Positions 18,642 through 29,346 of a stretch of 64,000 nucleotides of DNA are shown here, one piece after another; position 1 is the first letter of the stretch, and each line of letters starts with the position of its first letter. This DNA is from Hymenobacter glacialis (lineage in GTDB: Bacteria > Bacteroidota > Bacteroidia > Cytophagales > Hymenobacteraceae): contig NZ_MDZC01000057.1 of NCBI RefSeq assembly GCF_001816165.1, positions 167,931-231,930 of the forward strand. Direction: 5' to 3'. Both the position numbers and the translations under genes were made by a program. A model generated the notes under the pieces. The model was not told the origin of the DNA. It saw only the letters and a list, made by a program, of their open reading frames with translations, and did no database searches.

Positions 18642-18737
18642 ACCCCACCCCCGTCCCCTCCCCGTGGGGAGGGGCGCGTTCTGGTTGGCCTTGCGTCTGG
18701 CACCCCCTCCCCACCGGGGAGGGGACGGGGGTGGGGT
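18642..18737. repeat. C/G-rich inverted repeat with two inner hairpins (REP/BIME-like)
   Basis: Outer arms of 22 bp pair perfectly (18642-18663 with 18716-18737). Each arm can also fold on its own as CCCCTCCCC-GGGGAGGGG hairpins (18655-18674 and 18703-18724). The element sits between msrB and the PH-like gene. Such compact nested palindromes are typical intergenic repetitive elements; copy number elsewhere is unknown. Confidence 0.7.
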
Positions 18738-18769
18738 TAAGGGCGGCTCAACTTGTTGTCTGGGCGTCC

Positions 18770-19132
18770 TTAAACTGAAGGGGCTATCAGAAGCGCCACC
18801 ACGGCGGCGGGGTCGGCTACTTCAATGATTAGCCGCTGGTACTCCTCATCCCGGAGGTCAATAATCACGGTTTGGTCGGGGTTGACCATGTCAATGAAAG
18901 CGGGCTTCGGGCCCGGTACGCCATCGAGGTAAAAGGTGCCGGCTTTGAGGCCCCACGGCACGGCAGTGCCCAGGGCGCGCAAGCCCGTCAGGTTCCGCGC
19001 CGCTTCCGGGTCCTGCCGCGCCCCGGCAATGTGGGCGCGCGGAATGGTGAGCGAGCTTTTGAACGCCCACAGCTTGTGCAGGCCCTGTACTTCAAACAGC
19101 ACGCCGTCGCCTTGTTGGGTCACTTCAACCAT
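18770..19132 (-). CDS. PH-like domain hypothetical protein
   Basis: 120-aa soluble protein with a strand-rich pattern: VLFEVQGLHKLWAF, SLTIPRAHIAGARQDPEAA, LRALGTAVPWGLKAGTFYLDG and TVIIDLRDEEYQRLIIEVADP. This arrangement (IPxxxI, a GT-P-G segment, then a final DxxxRLIIEV strand) resembles small bacterial PH-like proteins of unknown role. It starts 6 bases after the NCS1 permease stop, so the two are co-transcribed and may be functionally linked. Confidence 0.6.
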   Translation of the reverse strand: MVEVTQQGDGVLFEVQGLHKLWAFKSSLTIPRAHIAGARQDPEAARNLTGLRALGTAVPWGLKAGTFYLDGVPGPKPAFIDMVNPDQTVIIDLRDEEYQRLIIEVADPAAVVALLIAPSV

Positions 19133-19138
19133 GAAAAT

Positions 19139-20656
<1,518 letters not shown>

Positions 20657-20684
20657 GGCGGTTGAGGCAAAAGATGGCACAATC

Positions 20685-20905
20685 AGAACGTCATGCTGAG
20701 CACAGCCGAAGCATCTCTACCTCAATACTAATCTAATCAATTGAATTCAGCACCCGCACACAAGTAATCGAACACAATGGAACGGTCATGCCGAGCGCAG
20801 CCGAGGCATCTCGCGTGTGGTAGCAAACCAATCGTTTAACGGTGCGAGCGAGATGCCTCGGCTACGCTCGGCATGACGTTCTGCTGCGCTCAGCACGACG
20901 TTCTG
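20685..20905. repeat. Cluster of GTCATGCTGAGC-type palindromic repeats
   Basis: Holds one half copy (about 20688-20722), one full hairpin (arms 20785-20814 and 20848-20877, nearly perfect over 30 bp) and another partial arm (20882-20903). The full copy carries CCGAGG/CCTCGG where other copies carry CCGAAG/CTTCGG, so stem changes are paired. It fills most of the gap between glpD and the NCS1 gene. Confidence 0.8.
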
Positions 20906-20923
20906 TTATTGGAAACTGCTTAC

Positions 20924-22522
20924 TCAATCCAATAAATAGCCGCGCGCCAGCTCACCGAACTCGGCTACCTGCCGTGCCTGCCATGCCTCATCAAAGCCCA
21001 GTTCCTGGGCCAGCAGCGCCGCCACTGTTGGCGCCACGCGCACCGCTGCTGCTGCGTCCAGAAACAGCAGCCGCACCCGGCGCGCCAGCACGTCCTCAAC
21101 CGTGCGGGCCAGCTCAAACCGGGTGGCCCATACCACTTCGGCCTGCACGAATTCCACCCCGGCATCGAGCTTCGCGCCCAACGCTGGATGCTCGGCCAGC
21201 AGCTGCCGCAGCCCGGCGGCGTCGCTGCCGTAGTGCGCGAAACCGTCTGTCAGATTGCCAGCGGTGTTCATTGTTTCAGCGCCGTGAATGGTCAGACTAG
21301 CCGTCTGGCTGGAAGCTGCGGGCAACTGTCCAAGCGCAATGGCCTTGTCGATGGTGTCCTCGCCCATGCGGCGGTACGTGGTCCACTTGCCGCCCGTGAT
21401 GGTGATGAGGCCGCTGCGCGAGGCCAGAATCTTGTGGCTGCGCGAAATCTCCTTGGTTTTGGTGCTGCCGCTGGGGGATGCGGCCAGCGGGCGCAGGCCC
21501 ACGAAGGCACTGAGCACATCGGCGCGGGATGGTGGCGTGGTGAGGTACCGGGCCGCGGTGCGCAGCAGGAAATCAATTTCGGCTTCCTGCGCCCGGGGTT
21601 CCAGGCTGGCAGTGGGCACGGGGGTATCGGTGGTGCCCAGCACCACGCGGCCCTGCCACGGCACGGCAAACAGCACCCGCCCGTCTTCGGTGCTGGGAAT
21701 CATGAGGGCCGCGGAGCCGGGCAAAAACGACCGGTCGAGCACTACGTGCACGCCCTGGCTGGGCTGTACCAAGGGCTGTGCGCCGGGCTCGTCCAGTCGC
21801 CGCACATCGTCCACGAAAACACCGGTGGCGTTCACCACGGCTTTGCCGCGAAGCTCGTAGGCGAGGCCGGTTTCCCGGTCGGTGGCGCGCACGCCCTGCA
21901 GGCGGCCGCTGGCATCCTTCAGCAGCCCCTGCACGGAGCAGTAGTTAAGGGCCGTGCCACCATGGTCGATGCAGGTTTGGGCCAGGTTCACGGCCAGGCG
22001 GGCGTCGTCGAACTGGCCATCCTGGTAGCGCACGCCGCCGCGCAGGCCTTCCGGGCGCAGGCCGGGCAGCTGCTGCAGCGTTTCGGCCTTGCTCAGGTGC
22101 ACCGATGTGCCCAGGCTCAGGCGCCCGGCCAGCAGGTCGTATAGCTTCAGGCCGATGGTGTAAAAAGGGCCGCCCCACCAGCTGTAGCTGGGGATGATGA
22201 AGGCCATGTTGTGGCACAGGTGCGGGGCATTTTGCAGCAGCAGGCCGCGCTCGTGCAGCGCTTCGCGCACCAGCCCTACATCGCCCTGCGCCAGGTAGCG
22301 CACGCCGCCGTGCACCAGCTTGGTGCTGCGGCTGCTGGTGCCCTTGGCAAAGTCAGCCTGCTCCAGCAGCAGCGTTTTATAGCCGCGGCTGAGGCCATCC
22401 AGCGCCACGCCCAGCCCCGTGGCCCCCCCGCCAATGACAATGAGGTCCCAAACGGGCACCGCGGTGAGCTGCTGTACCAGAGTTTCGCGGCGATAGGGGT
22501 TGAGGGTAGCTGTGGAAGGCAT
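20924..22522 (-). CDS. glpD: Aerobic glycerol-3-phosphate dehydrogenase
   Basis: 532-aa FAD enzyme oxidising glycerol-3-phosphate to dihydroxyacetone phosphate and feeding electrons to quinone at the inner membrane. The FAD-binding motif DLIVIGGGATGLGVALD lies near residue 27. Family motifs follow: GTSSRSTKLVHGGVRYL, NATGVFVDDVR, QGVHVVLDR and ITGGKWTTYRRMGEDTID. The C-terminal domain typical of GlpD is present and the length is normal. The gene lies between two palindromic repeat clusters, so it may be its own transcription unit within the minus-strand block. No glpK or glpF is seen here. Confidence 0.93.
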   Translation of the reverse strand: MPSTATLNPYRRETLVQQLTAVPVWDLIVIGGGATGLGVALDGLSRGYKTLLLEQADFAKGTSSRSTKLVHGGVRYLAQGDVGLVREALHERGLLLQNAPHLCHNMAFIIPSYSWWGGPFYTIGLKLYDLLAGRLSLGTSVHLSKAETLQQLPGLRPEGLRGGVRYQDGQFDDARLAVNLAQTCIDHGGTALNYCSVQGLLKDASGRLQGVRATDRETGLAYELRGKAVVNATGVFVDDVRRLDEPGAQPLVQPSQGVHVVLDRSFLPGSAALMIPSTEDGRVLFAVPWQGRVVLGTTDTPVPTASLEPRAQEAEIDFLLRTAARYLTTPPSRADVLSAFVGLRPLAASPSGSTKTKEISRSHKILASRSGLITITGGKWTTYRRMGEDTIDKAIALGQLPAASSQTASLTIHGAETMNTAGNLTDGFAHYGSDAAGLRQLLAEHPALGAKLDAGVEFVQAEVVWATRFELARTVEDVLARRVRLLFLDAAAAVRVAPTVAALLAQELGFDEAWQARQVAEFGELARGYLLD

Positions 22523-22545
22523 AAATGGGTACTTGACTAAAATCA

Positions 22546-22643
22546 GAACGTCATGCTGAGCTTGTCAAGCATCTCTACCGCTTCGTTGAATTACTACTGC
22601 AACGAAGCGGTAGAGATGCTTCGACAAGCTCAGCATGACGTTC
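22546..22643. repeat. GTCATGCTGAGC-type palindromic repeat, long copy
   Basis: Arms 22547-22588 and 22600-22642 pair over about 42 bp with one bulged base. The variable middle of the stem reads CTTGTC/GACAAG, unlike the copies at 24726 and 55342, yet remains paired. It lies between the NRAMP-like gene and glpD. Confidence 0.85.
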
Positions 22644-22650
22644 TTTTTGC

Positions 22651-22698
22651 TCACCGCCTCACCGCCTCACCGCCTCACCGCCTCACCGCCTCACCGCA
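22651..22698. repeat. 8-bp tandem repeat (TCACCGCC)
   Basis: Five exact units and one variant unit (TCACCGCA). The last unit contains the stop codon of the minus-strand NRAMP-like gene; every further unit also holds an in-frame-type TGA on that strand. Unit number could vary by slippage without changing the protein. Confidence 0.8.
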
Positions 22699-23893
22699 GC
22701 AATCCGCCCACCTGCTCCACCAGCAGCGGCACGCTCAGCCCACCCATCACCACCACCACCACCCAGCCGGCGGCCAGCATCCAGCGGGGGTGGCGGTAGC
22801 CGCGCATGAGGCGGGAGTTGGTGGCGGCTATGAGCACGATGGCCAGCGCGATGGGCAATATCAGGCCGTTGATGAAGCCGGCAAAGACCAGCAGCTGCGT
22901 GGGCTTGCCGACCAGCACAAAAATGGCCGTGGACAGCACGATAAATACCGAAATGCACAGCCGCTCGTAGCGCGCAAACACGGGGTGGAAGGTCTTGAAA
23001 AACGACACCGACGTGTAGGCCGCGCCCACCACCGAGGAGATGGCCGCGCTCCACAAAATGACGCCGAAAATGCGGAAGCCAATCTCGCCTGCCGCCGACC
23101 TAAACACACTGGCCGCCGGGTTGTCGGGGTCCAGCACCGCGCCCTTGCTGAGCACACCTACGATGGCCAGAAACAGCACAAACCGCATGATGGTGGAAAT
23201 AACAATGCCACTAATAGCGCTGCGCGTGACCACCCCCTGCTGGTCCGGGCCCTTAATGCCTGCATCCAGCAGCCGGTGCGCGCCCGAAAACGTGATGTAG
23301 CCGCCCACCGTGCCGCCCACAATGGTTACAATGGAGGCCGCGCTAATCTGCACCGGCAGCAGCGTGTGGTGCAGCGCCTGCAGCACCGGCGGGTGCGCGC
23401 TGAAAGCAATGATGAGCGTGAGCAAAATCTTGACCGTGCCCAGAATCTTGGTGAAGCCGTCAAGCATCTTGCCCACCTCGCGCACCCAGAAGAGCACCAG
23501 CGCCACCCCGCAGCTAATGAGGGCGCCCTGCTCAAACGACATGCCCGTGAGCACGTTAAGGCCCAGTCCACAACCGGCAATATTGCCAATATTGAAGGCG
23601 AAGCCGCCCAGAATCACCATCGCGGCCAGGAAGTACCCCAAGCCCGGTACCAGTCCGTTGGCCAGGTCCTGGGCGCGCAGCTCGCTCACCGTGAGAATGC
23701 GCCAGGTGTTGAGCTGGGCGCCCACGTCCAGCACCACCGATATTAAAATCACGAAGCCAAAGCTGGTGAGCAGCTGCTGGGTAAACACCGTGGTTTGGGT
23801 GAGAAACCCCGGCCCAATCGACGAGTTGGCCATCAAAAATGCCGCCCCCAGGCTGGCCCCGCCAAACCAGCGGGCTTTCGGTAGCGGCCTCAT
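22691..23893 (-). CDS. NRAMP-superfamily transporter, YcsG-like, in the 5-oxoprolinase operon
   Basis: 400-aa inner-membrane protein with about 11 membrane helices and the NRAMP fold pattern. TM1 reads [11 protein letters not shown], lacking the DPGN metal-binding motif of Mn/Fe transporters. The TM6 region reads [16 protein letters not shown], lacking the metal-binding Met. These features match YcsG-type members encoded beside pxpA/ycsF genes in other bacteria. The ATG overlaps the pxpA stop by 4 bases (ATGA), indicating translational coupling. An organic substrate such as 5-oxoproline is a reasonable inference; transport of metal is not supported. Confidence 0.8.
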   Translation of the reverse strand: MRPLPKARWFGGASLGAAFLMANSSIGPGFLTQTTVFTQQLLTSFGFVILISVVLDVGAQLNTWRILTVSELRAQDLANGLVPGLGYFLAAMVILGGFAFNIGNIAGCGLGLNVLTGMSFEQGALISCGVALVLFWVREVGKMLDGFTKILGTVKILLTLIIAFSAHPPVLQALHHTLLPVQISAASIVTIVGGTVGGYITFSGAHRLLDAGIKGPDQQGVVTRSAISGIVISTIMRFVLFLAIVGVLSKGAVLDPDNPAASVFRSAAGEIGFRIFGVILWSAAISSVVGAAYTSVSFFKTFHPVFARYERLCISVFIVLSTAIFVLVGKPTQLLVFAGFINGLILPIALAIVLIAATNSRLMRGYRHPRWMLAAGWVVVVVMGGLSVPLLVEQVGGLLR

Positions 23894-24672
23894 GCGGTGG
23901 GGGCCGTTTGGCCGGCTTGCAGCGTCACGCCTGCGTCGCGCAGCGCGGCGCTCAGGCGTTGGGCAAATTCTAGGGCGTGGGCGCCATCGCCGTGAATGCA
24001 CACGGTATCGGCCCGAATGGCCACGTCGTGGCCTTGCTGGGCGCGCACTAGGCCGGCCTGCACCATGCGCAGCACCTGCGCAATGGCGGTGTCGGCATCG
24101 GCAATAAGGGCGTCGGGCTGGCGGCGTGGCGTGAGGGTGCCATCCGCCTGGTAGGTGCGGTCGGCAAATACTTCGTGGGCGGTGCGCAGGCCCAGCTTTT
24201 CGCCGGCTTTAGTGAGCGCGCTGCCGGCCAGGCCGTAGAGCGTGAGCTCGGGCTGCACCCGGTACACGGCCTCGGCAATGGCTTCGGCCAGGGCGGCGTT
24301 GGTGGCGGCCATGTTGTAGAGCGCGCCGTGGGGCTTGAGGTGGTGGAGGTGGCCGCCCTCGGCCCTGGCCACGGCGGCCAGGGCACCGAGCTGGTACACC
24401 GTCATGTCGAATGCTTCTTCGGCTGAAATATCCAGATTGCGCCGTCCAAAACCAGCCAAATCCGGCAGGCCGGGGTGCGCCCCGATGGCCACGCCGTGGC
24501 GCAGAGCGGCGCGCACGGTGCGTTTCATCACGGCCGGGTCGCCGGCATGAAAGCCGCAGGCAATGTTGGCCGAGGTCACAAAGGGCAAAATGGCTTCGTC
24601 CTGGCCCATGTTCCAGGCGCCGAAGCTCTCGCCCATGTCGCAGTTTAAATCAACGGTAAGGGGTGGGAGCAT
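23890..24672 (-). CDS. pxpA: 5-oxoprolinase subunit PxpA (LamB/YcsF family)
   Basis: 260-aa cytoplasmic subunit of the ATP-dependent PxpABC 5-oxoprolinase, which converts 5-oxo-L-proline to glutamate. Family motifs: [11 protein letters not shown] at the N-terminus, [29 protein letters not shown] and the C-terminal CIHGDGAHA. Length matches the family (about 250 aa). The stop overlaps the start of the NRAMP-like gene. A palindromic repeat of about 110 bases separates it from pxpC upstream, which is an unusual interruption of this operon. Confidence 0.93.
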   Translation of the reverse strand: MLPPLTVDLNCDMGESFGAWNMGQDEAILPFVTSANIACGFHAGDPAVMKRTVRAALRHGVAIGAHPGLPDLAGFGRRNLDISAEEAFDMTVYQLGALAAVARAEGGHLHHLKPHGALYNMAATNAALAEAIAEAVYRVQPELTLYGLAGSALTKAGEKLGLRTAHEVFADRTYQADGTLTPRRQPDALIADADTAIAQVLRMVQAGLVRAQQGHDVAIRADTVCIHGDGAHALEFAQRLSAALRDAGVTLQAGQTAPTA

Positions 24673-24704
24673 ACAGGATAGGAGGGTGGTGTAAGGGAAA
24701 ACAA

Positions 24705-24818
24705 CGTCATGCAGAGGGAAATGAACGTCATGCTGAGCGTAGCCGAAGCATCTCTACCGTAGTAGTAAATGAGACTAGTAGCGCGGTAGAGATGCTTCGG
24801 CTACGCTCAGCATGACGA
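24705..24818. repeat. GTCATGCTGAGC-type palindromic repeat inside the pxp cluster
   Basis: Perfect 34-bp arms (24726-24759 and 24784-24817) around a 24-nt loop, preceded by a short partial repeat of the arm start (about 24706-24716). The variable stem section is GTAGCCGAAG/CTTCGGCTAC. It lies between pxpC and pxpA. Confidence 0.9.
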
Positions 24819-24833
24819 TTTTCAATGTGGTCA

Positions 24834-25837
24834 TCATGTCAATACCCTCAGTTCAATGCCGCGCCTAAGTGCCCGCAGCTGCTGTTCCTGCGCAAGATAC
24901 AGCGCTTGCGCTTCGGCCAAAGACACTTCGGCAAACCGAAAGGACTGCCCCGGCGCCAGCTGCGCAAGCACCGAAAAATCGGCCGTGATGACTTGGGCGA
25001 TGCGGGGGTAGCCGCCGGTGGTCTGGTGGTCGGCCAGCAGCACAATGGCTTGCCCACCCGCCGGCACCTGCACCGTGCCGAAGGCCACGGCAGTAGACAG
25101 CAGCTCATTCGTGATAGCACGCTCCAGCAACGGCCCTTGCAGCCGGAATCCCATGCGGTCGGCCTCGGTGGTCACCGTGAGAGGCTGTTGCCAGAAGTCC
25201 TGTTGGCTTTGGATAGAAAATGAATCGAATTCCAGCCCCTGAATGGCCCGGACGATGGGGCGCCGCGCCGGCTTCGGGCGCAGCTCGGGGCCGGGCATCC
25301 AGCGGGCTTGCGCCCAGCCTGCTGCGGCTCCCTCACCCAGCTGCCGGGCCAGCTGCTGCCCAACTGTGCCGGGGCGGCCCACGGGCAGCGCATCGCCGGT
25401 CTGTAGCGCCCGGCCGTGCAGCCCGCCAAAGCCCGCCCGCAGGTACGTAGAGCGGCTGCCCAGCACCGGCGCGTGGCCAGGCCGCCCGCCACCGCCAGGT
25501 ATGCCCGGCTGCCGGCCACGGGCGCCCCAAAGGCCAGCTCCGTGCCCGCCGCTACCCAGGTGGCCCGGTGCAGGCGCACCGGCTGGCCATTGAGCGTGGG
25601 CGAAAGATTGGCGCCCGTAAGGGCAACGAGGTGGTCGGTTTCGAAACGAATTTTGGGACCCAGCAGGGTGATTTCGAGGCCGGCAGCTTCTTCTGAGTTG
25701 CCCACCAGCAGGTTGGCCACGCGCAGGGCTGTGGCGTCCATAGCACCGCTCACGATGATGCCGTCTTTTTGGTAGCCGTGCCGGCCGAGGTCTTGCACGG
25801 TGGTGAGCAGGCCGGGCCGCAGTATGCTAAGACTCAT
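24834..25837 (-). CDS. pxpC: 5-oxoprolinase subunit PxpC (KipA/biotin-dependent carboxyltransferase-like), frameshifted
   Basis: Subunit of 5-oxoprolinase related to the urea amidolyase/KipA domain. The N-terminal part (SILRPGLLTTVQDLGRHGYQ, GAMDATALRVANLLVGN, GLEITLLGP) runs to about 25475 and then leaves frame. The correct continuation (VLGSRSTYLRAGFGG, then DRMGFRLQG and LADHQTTGGYPRIAQV) is in the next frame and ends at 24834. One missing base near 25468-25472 explains the break. The start at 25837 overlaps the end of pxpB by 11 bases. If the frameshift is real, 5-oxoprolinase would be inactive; if it is a sequencing error, the operon is complete. Confidence 0.88.
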
Positions 25838-26567
25838 GCTGCTGAAGTCGCCGAAATTCGGCGGCGCTGATGGGCACGAAACGCAGGCGCTGGCCCGCCT
25901 GCAGCCGGCTGGGCTGGGCCCAGGCCGGGTTGAAGAGCCGCAGCGGCGTGCGGCCAATGAGCTGCCAGCCGCCCGGCGTCGGCAGGGAATAAATACCTGT
26001 TTGCGGGCCGGCTATGCCCACCGCGCCGGCTGGCACCAGCGGGCGGGGCTGGGCTTTGCGGGACGTGGCCAGCTGCGCATCCATCCCGCCCAGGTACGGG
26101 AAGCCGGGGGCGAAGCCAATCATGTGCACGAGGTAGTCGGGGGCGCTGTGCCGGGCAATTACTTCGTCAAGGCTGAGCTTGGTGTGGCGGGCCACGAAAT
26201 CCAAATCAGGGCCGAACGCGCCGCCGTAGCACACCGGGATATCCACGGTTTCGGTTTCGGTGGCCGCTTGGGCAGCGGCAGGAACCGCCAGCAGCGCGCG
26301 CAGCTGGTCGGCTACCCGGTCGTGGGGAGCGTAGCGGCCGTTTTCGCTGGCCAGCCAGGGGTCGTAGTACACGGTGAGGGTGGTGAAGGCGGGCACCACC
26401 TCGCGCAGGCCCACGCAGGGCTGCCGCGCCAGCCGGGCGCTGAACGCCGCAATGGCCGCGTGCGTGGCTGCGCTGATGCCGCCGCCGAATTCGAGCACAA
26501 TGGCAGCGTCGCCTAACGCATAGAGCCGGACGGGCGAGGCAGCAGTAACAGTTGGGTCAGTGCTCAC
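25827..26567 (-). CDS. pxpB: 5-oxoprolinase subunit PxpB (KipI family)
   Basis: 246-aa subunit of PxpABC. Family motifs: RLYALGDAAIVLEFG near the start, LREVVPAFTTLTVYYDP, VDIPVCYGGAFGPDL, HMIGFAPGFPYLGGM, RPLVPAGAVGIAGPQTGIYSLPTPGGWQLIG (contiguous family core) and the final LRFVPIS. The best start is GTG at 26567 (VSTDPTVT); a very long frame continues upstream but is antisense to the M1 peptidase gene. It is the first gene of the pxpB-pxpC-pxpA-transporter unit, and diverges from the peptidase gene across only 45 bases. Confidence 0.9.
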   Translation of the reverse strand: MSTDPTVTAASPVRLYALGDAAIVLEFGGGISAATHAAIAAFSARLARQPCVGLREVVPAFTTLTVYYDPWLASENGRYAPHDRVADQLRALLAVPAAAQAATETETVDIPVCYGGAFGPDLDFVARHTKLSLDEVIARHSAPDYLVHMIGFAPGFPYLGGMDAQLATSRKAQPRPLVPAGAVGIAGPQTGIYSLPTPGGWQLIGRTPLRLFNPAWAQPSRLQAGQRLRFVPISAAEFRRLQQHES

Positions 26568-26612
26568 GCGCTTGCGGTTACATTTGGAGTTCTCAGCCCT
26601 CACTCGCTCTTG

Positions 26613-29252
26613 ATGAATTTTAGCTTCCGTAAATATGGCAGGGCCGGCGCGTTTCTGCTGGCCGTGCTGGCCACTGCCTGCCAGCGCCAGCCCCTGTCGC
26701 GCGCTACCGCGCCACCCGCCGCCGCCGTTTCGGAGGCTGCCGTGCTCCCCGTCACCACCGGCGTTTCCGAGGACCTGGCTGTGGCCCGCAAAAAGAACAT
26801 CAGCCGCATTGCCTACGACCTCAACCTGACCATTCCGGCCTCGAAAGCAGAACCCATTGCCGTAGTGGAGCAGGTGGCTTTCACCCTGCGTGACCACCAG
26901 CAAGCGGTGCAGCTTGACTTCAAGGCACCCACCGCCAACCTGCAGGGCCTTACCGTGAACGGCCAGCCCGTGGCCATCGACCACCGCAACGAGCACCTCG
27001 TGCTGCCCGCCGCTGCCCTGCGGCCCGGCCGCAACGTAGCCGAAATTCGCCTCGCCGCCGGCCAGCAGTCGCTCAATCGCAACGCCGACTACCTCTACAC
27101 CCTGCTGGTGCCCGACCGCGCCCGTACCGTAGTGCCCGTCTTCGATCAGCCCGATTTGAAAGCCACGTTCACGCTGGCCCTCACCGTGCCCCAGGGCTGG
27201 CAGGCCATAGCTAATGCCCCGCTGCGCGACTCGGTAAGCAGCGGCGGTACCACGCGGTTTGCCTTCGCTACTTCCGACAGCATCAGCACTTACCTGTTTT
27301 CGTTCGCGGCCGGCAAGTTCACGCGCCTCACACGGCAGCTGAACGGTCGCACCATGACCTTGCTGCACCGCGAAACGGACTCCACCAAGCTGCGGCTGAG
27401 CCTGGGGCCCATCTTCCAGCTGCACGCCGATGCGCTGCAGTTTATGGAGCAATACACCGGCCTGCCCTACCCGTTTCAGAAGTTTGATTTCGTGTCGATT
27501 CCTGACTTTCAGTACGGCGGTATGGAGCACGTAGGGGCCATCGACTACAAGGCCTCGACGCTGTTTCTGGACGAGGGCGCCACACAGGACCAAATCCTGG
27601 CCCGCTCCAGCCTGGTGGCCCACGAAACGGCTCACATGTGGTTCGGCGACCTCGTGACCATGCAGTGGTTCAACGACGTGTGGATGAAGGAGGTGTTCGC
27701 CAATTTCATGGCCGATAAAGTGACGCAGGTGGCCGTTAAAAACTCGAACTACGACCTCAAATTCGTCATCGACCACTACCCCGCGGCCTACGGCATCGAC
27801 CGCACCACCGGGGCCAATCCCATTCGCCAGCCGCTGGCCAACCTGCAGGACGCCGGCTCGCTCTACGGCAACATCATCTACCACAAGGCGCCCATTATGA
27901 TGCGGCAGCTGGAGCGGTTGATGGGACCGCCGGCCTTCCAGCAGGGCCTGCAGGAATACCTGCGCAAGTACGCCGGCGGCAACGCCACTTGGCCCAACCT
28001 CATTGACATTCTGGATGCCCGCACCCCCGCCGACCTGCAGGCCTGGAACCAGGTGTGGGTGAACCAGCCCGGCCGCCCGGTTTTCAGCTACGACCTCCAA
28101 ACGGCGGCCGGCAAAATCACCCGGCTCAGCCTTGCCCAGCGCGCCGAAGACGGTTCCGACCGCCTCTGGCCCCAGCTGTTCGAAGTGCTGCTGGTATACC
28201 CCGGCGGCCGCACCAAAGAGCTGACCGTGAACATGGACCAGCAAACCGTGGCGCTGCCCCTGGCCGTGGGCCAGCCGGCGCCCAGCTTCGTGCTCTTCAA
28301 CTTCACCGGCCTGGGCTACGGCGTGTTTCCGGTGGCCGGGCAGCTCCCCACGCAGCTCGCGGGTTTGAAGAACCCGGTGGCCCGTGCCGCGGCCTACGTC
28401 AACCTCTACGAGAACATGCTCAACGGCCAAATCATTAAGCCGCAGGAGCTGCTCTCGGTATACCGCCAGGCCCTCACCCGCGAGCCCGAAGAGCTGAACC
28501 TGAAGCTGCTGACCGGCCAGGCCAGCAACATTTTCTGGCAATTCCTCAGCCCGGCGCAACGCGTGGCCGTAGCGCCCGCGCTGGAGAAAGACCTGTGGGC
28601 CGCCCTGCAGAAAAATCCATCGGCCAACTCCCGGAAGCTGCTCTTCAAAACCTACCAGTCCATTGCCCTTACCCCGCCGGCGCAAGCCCGCCTCTACCAA
28701 ATCTGGCAAACAGAAGAAGCCCCCACCGGCGTAAAGCTGACCGAAGACGACTACACCGCCCTGGCCCTGGCGCTGGCCGTGCGCGACTTTCCTGCCGGAC
28801 AGGGCGCTGCGTCGCAGCCCATTTTGCCCCGGCAGCTCGCCCGCATCAAAAACGTGGACCGCCGCCAGCGCCTGCAGTTCTTAATGCCCGCCCTGGCCCC
28901 CGACGTGGCCACCCGCGACGCCTTTTTCGCCTCGCTGGCCGATGACAAAAACCGCGACAAAGAAGCCTGGGTGACCTCCGCGCTGGGCTACCTGCACCAC
29001 CCGCTGCGCCACGCTACCTCCGAAAAATACCTGCCCCAGAGCCTGGAGCTGCTGGAAGAAATCCAGCTGACTGGGGATATTTTCTTTCCCTATTCCTGGC
29101 TGCAAGCCTCGCTGGGCGGCTACCAGACCGCCAGCGCCGCCAGCGTCGTGCGCACCTTCCTGCAGGCCCACCCCGACTACAATCCCAAGCTGCGGGCCAA
29201 ACTATTGCAGGCGGCCGACGACTTATTTCGCGCCGAGAAGCTGGTGCAGTAA
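26613..29252 (+). CDS. M1 family aminopeptidase, lipoprotein
   Basis: 879-aa zinc aminopeptidase with a lipoprotein signal (lipobox LATAC near residue 19), hence probably periplasmic or on the outer membrane. The substrate motif is GGMEHVG near residue 302 (GAMEN in classical members). The zinc site HETAHMWFGDLVTMQWFNDVW continues to the third ligand Glu in MKEVF, about residue 335-358. The C-terminal helical domain (residues about 550-870) is complete. The first in-frame ATG is at 26613. It is divergent from pxpB and seems monocistronic. Confidence 0.92.
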   Translation: MNFSFRKYGRAGAFLLAVLATACQRQPLSRATAPPAAAVSEAAVLPVTTGVSEDLAVARKKNISRIAYDLNLTIPASKAEPIAVVEQVAFTLRDHQQAVQLDFKAPTANLQGLTVNGQPVAIDHRNEHLVLPAAALRPGRNVAEIRLAAGQQSLNRNADYLYTLLVPDRARTVVPVFDQPDLKATFTLALTVPQGWQAIANAPLRDSVSSGGTTRFAFATSDSISTYLFSFAAGKFTRLTRQLNGRTMTLLHRETDSTKLRLSLGPIFQLHADALQFMEQYTGLPYPFQKFDFVSIPDFQYGGMEHVGAIDYKASTLFLDEGATQDQILARSSLVAHETAHMWFGDLVTMQWFNDVWMKEVFANFMADKVTQVAVKNSNYDLKFVIDHYPAAYGIDRTTGANPIRQPLANLQDAGSLYGNIIYHKAPIMMRQLERLMGPPAFQQGLQEYLRKYAGGNATWPNLIDILDARTPADLQAWNQVWVNQPGRPVFSYDLQTAAGKITRLSLAQRAEDGSDRLWPQLFEVLLVYPGGRTKELTVNMDQQTVALPLAVGQPAPSFVLFNFTGLGYGVFPVAGQLPTQLAGLKNPVARAAAYVNLYENMLNGQIIKPQELLSVYRQALTREPEELNLKLLTGQASNIFWQFLSPAQRVAVAPALEKDLWAALQKNPSANSRKLLFKTYQSIALTPPAQARLYQIWQTEEAPTGVKLTEDDYTALALALAVRDFPAGQGAASQPILPRQLARIKNVDRRQRLQFLMPALAPDVATRDAFFASLADDKNRDKEAWVTSALGYLHHPLRHATSEKYLPQSLELLEEIQLTGDIFFPYSWLQASLGGYQTASAASVVRTFLQAHPDYNPKLRAKLLQAADDLFRAEKLVQ

Positions 29253-29346
29253 GGGCATGTTCGAATAAGTCCTGTCATGCTTAGCGAAGCGTCCTATCAG
29301 GGCACCTGCCAAGCGTGGTTTTGGAATTATTGCTTGCTGGTGTGCC

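Noticed and set aside
22651..22698. CRISPR-like array
   Set aside because: Units are 8 bp, contiguous and without spacers. No CRISPR array or cas gene was seen anywhere in the window.
22553..23746. 397-aa plus-strand open frame starting in a palindromic repeat
   Set aside because: Antisense to the NRAMP-like gene; the repeat merely provides an ATG. Only the 55327 gene has a credible continuation after such a repeat.
25827..28709. 960-aa minus-strand open frame
   Set aside because: Only the first-described PxpB part (25827-26567) is protein-like; the rest is antisense to the well-supported M1 aminopeptidase gene and is a by-product of high GC.
29276..29310. Further copy of the palindromic repeat after the M1 gene
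   Set aside because: Only a loose match (GTCATGCTTAGCGAAGCGTC) with no second arm; too weak to list as a copy.
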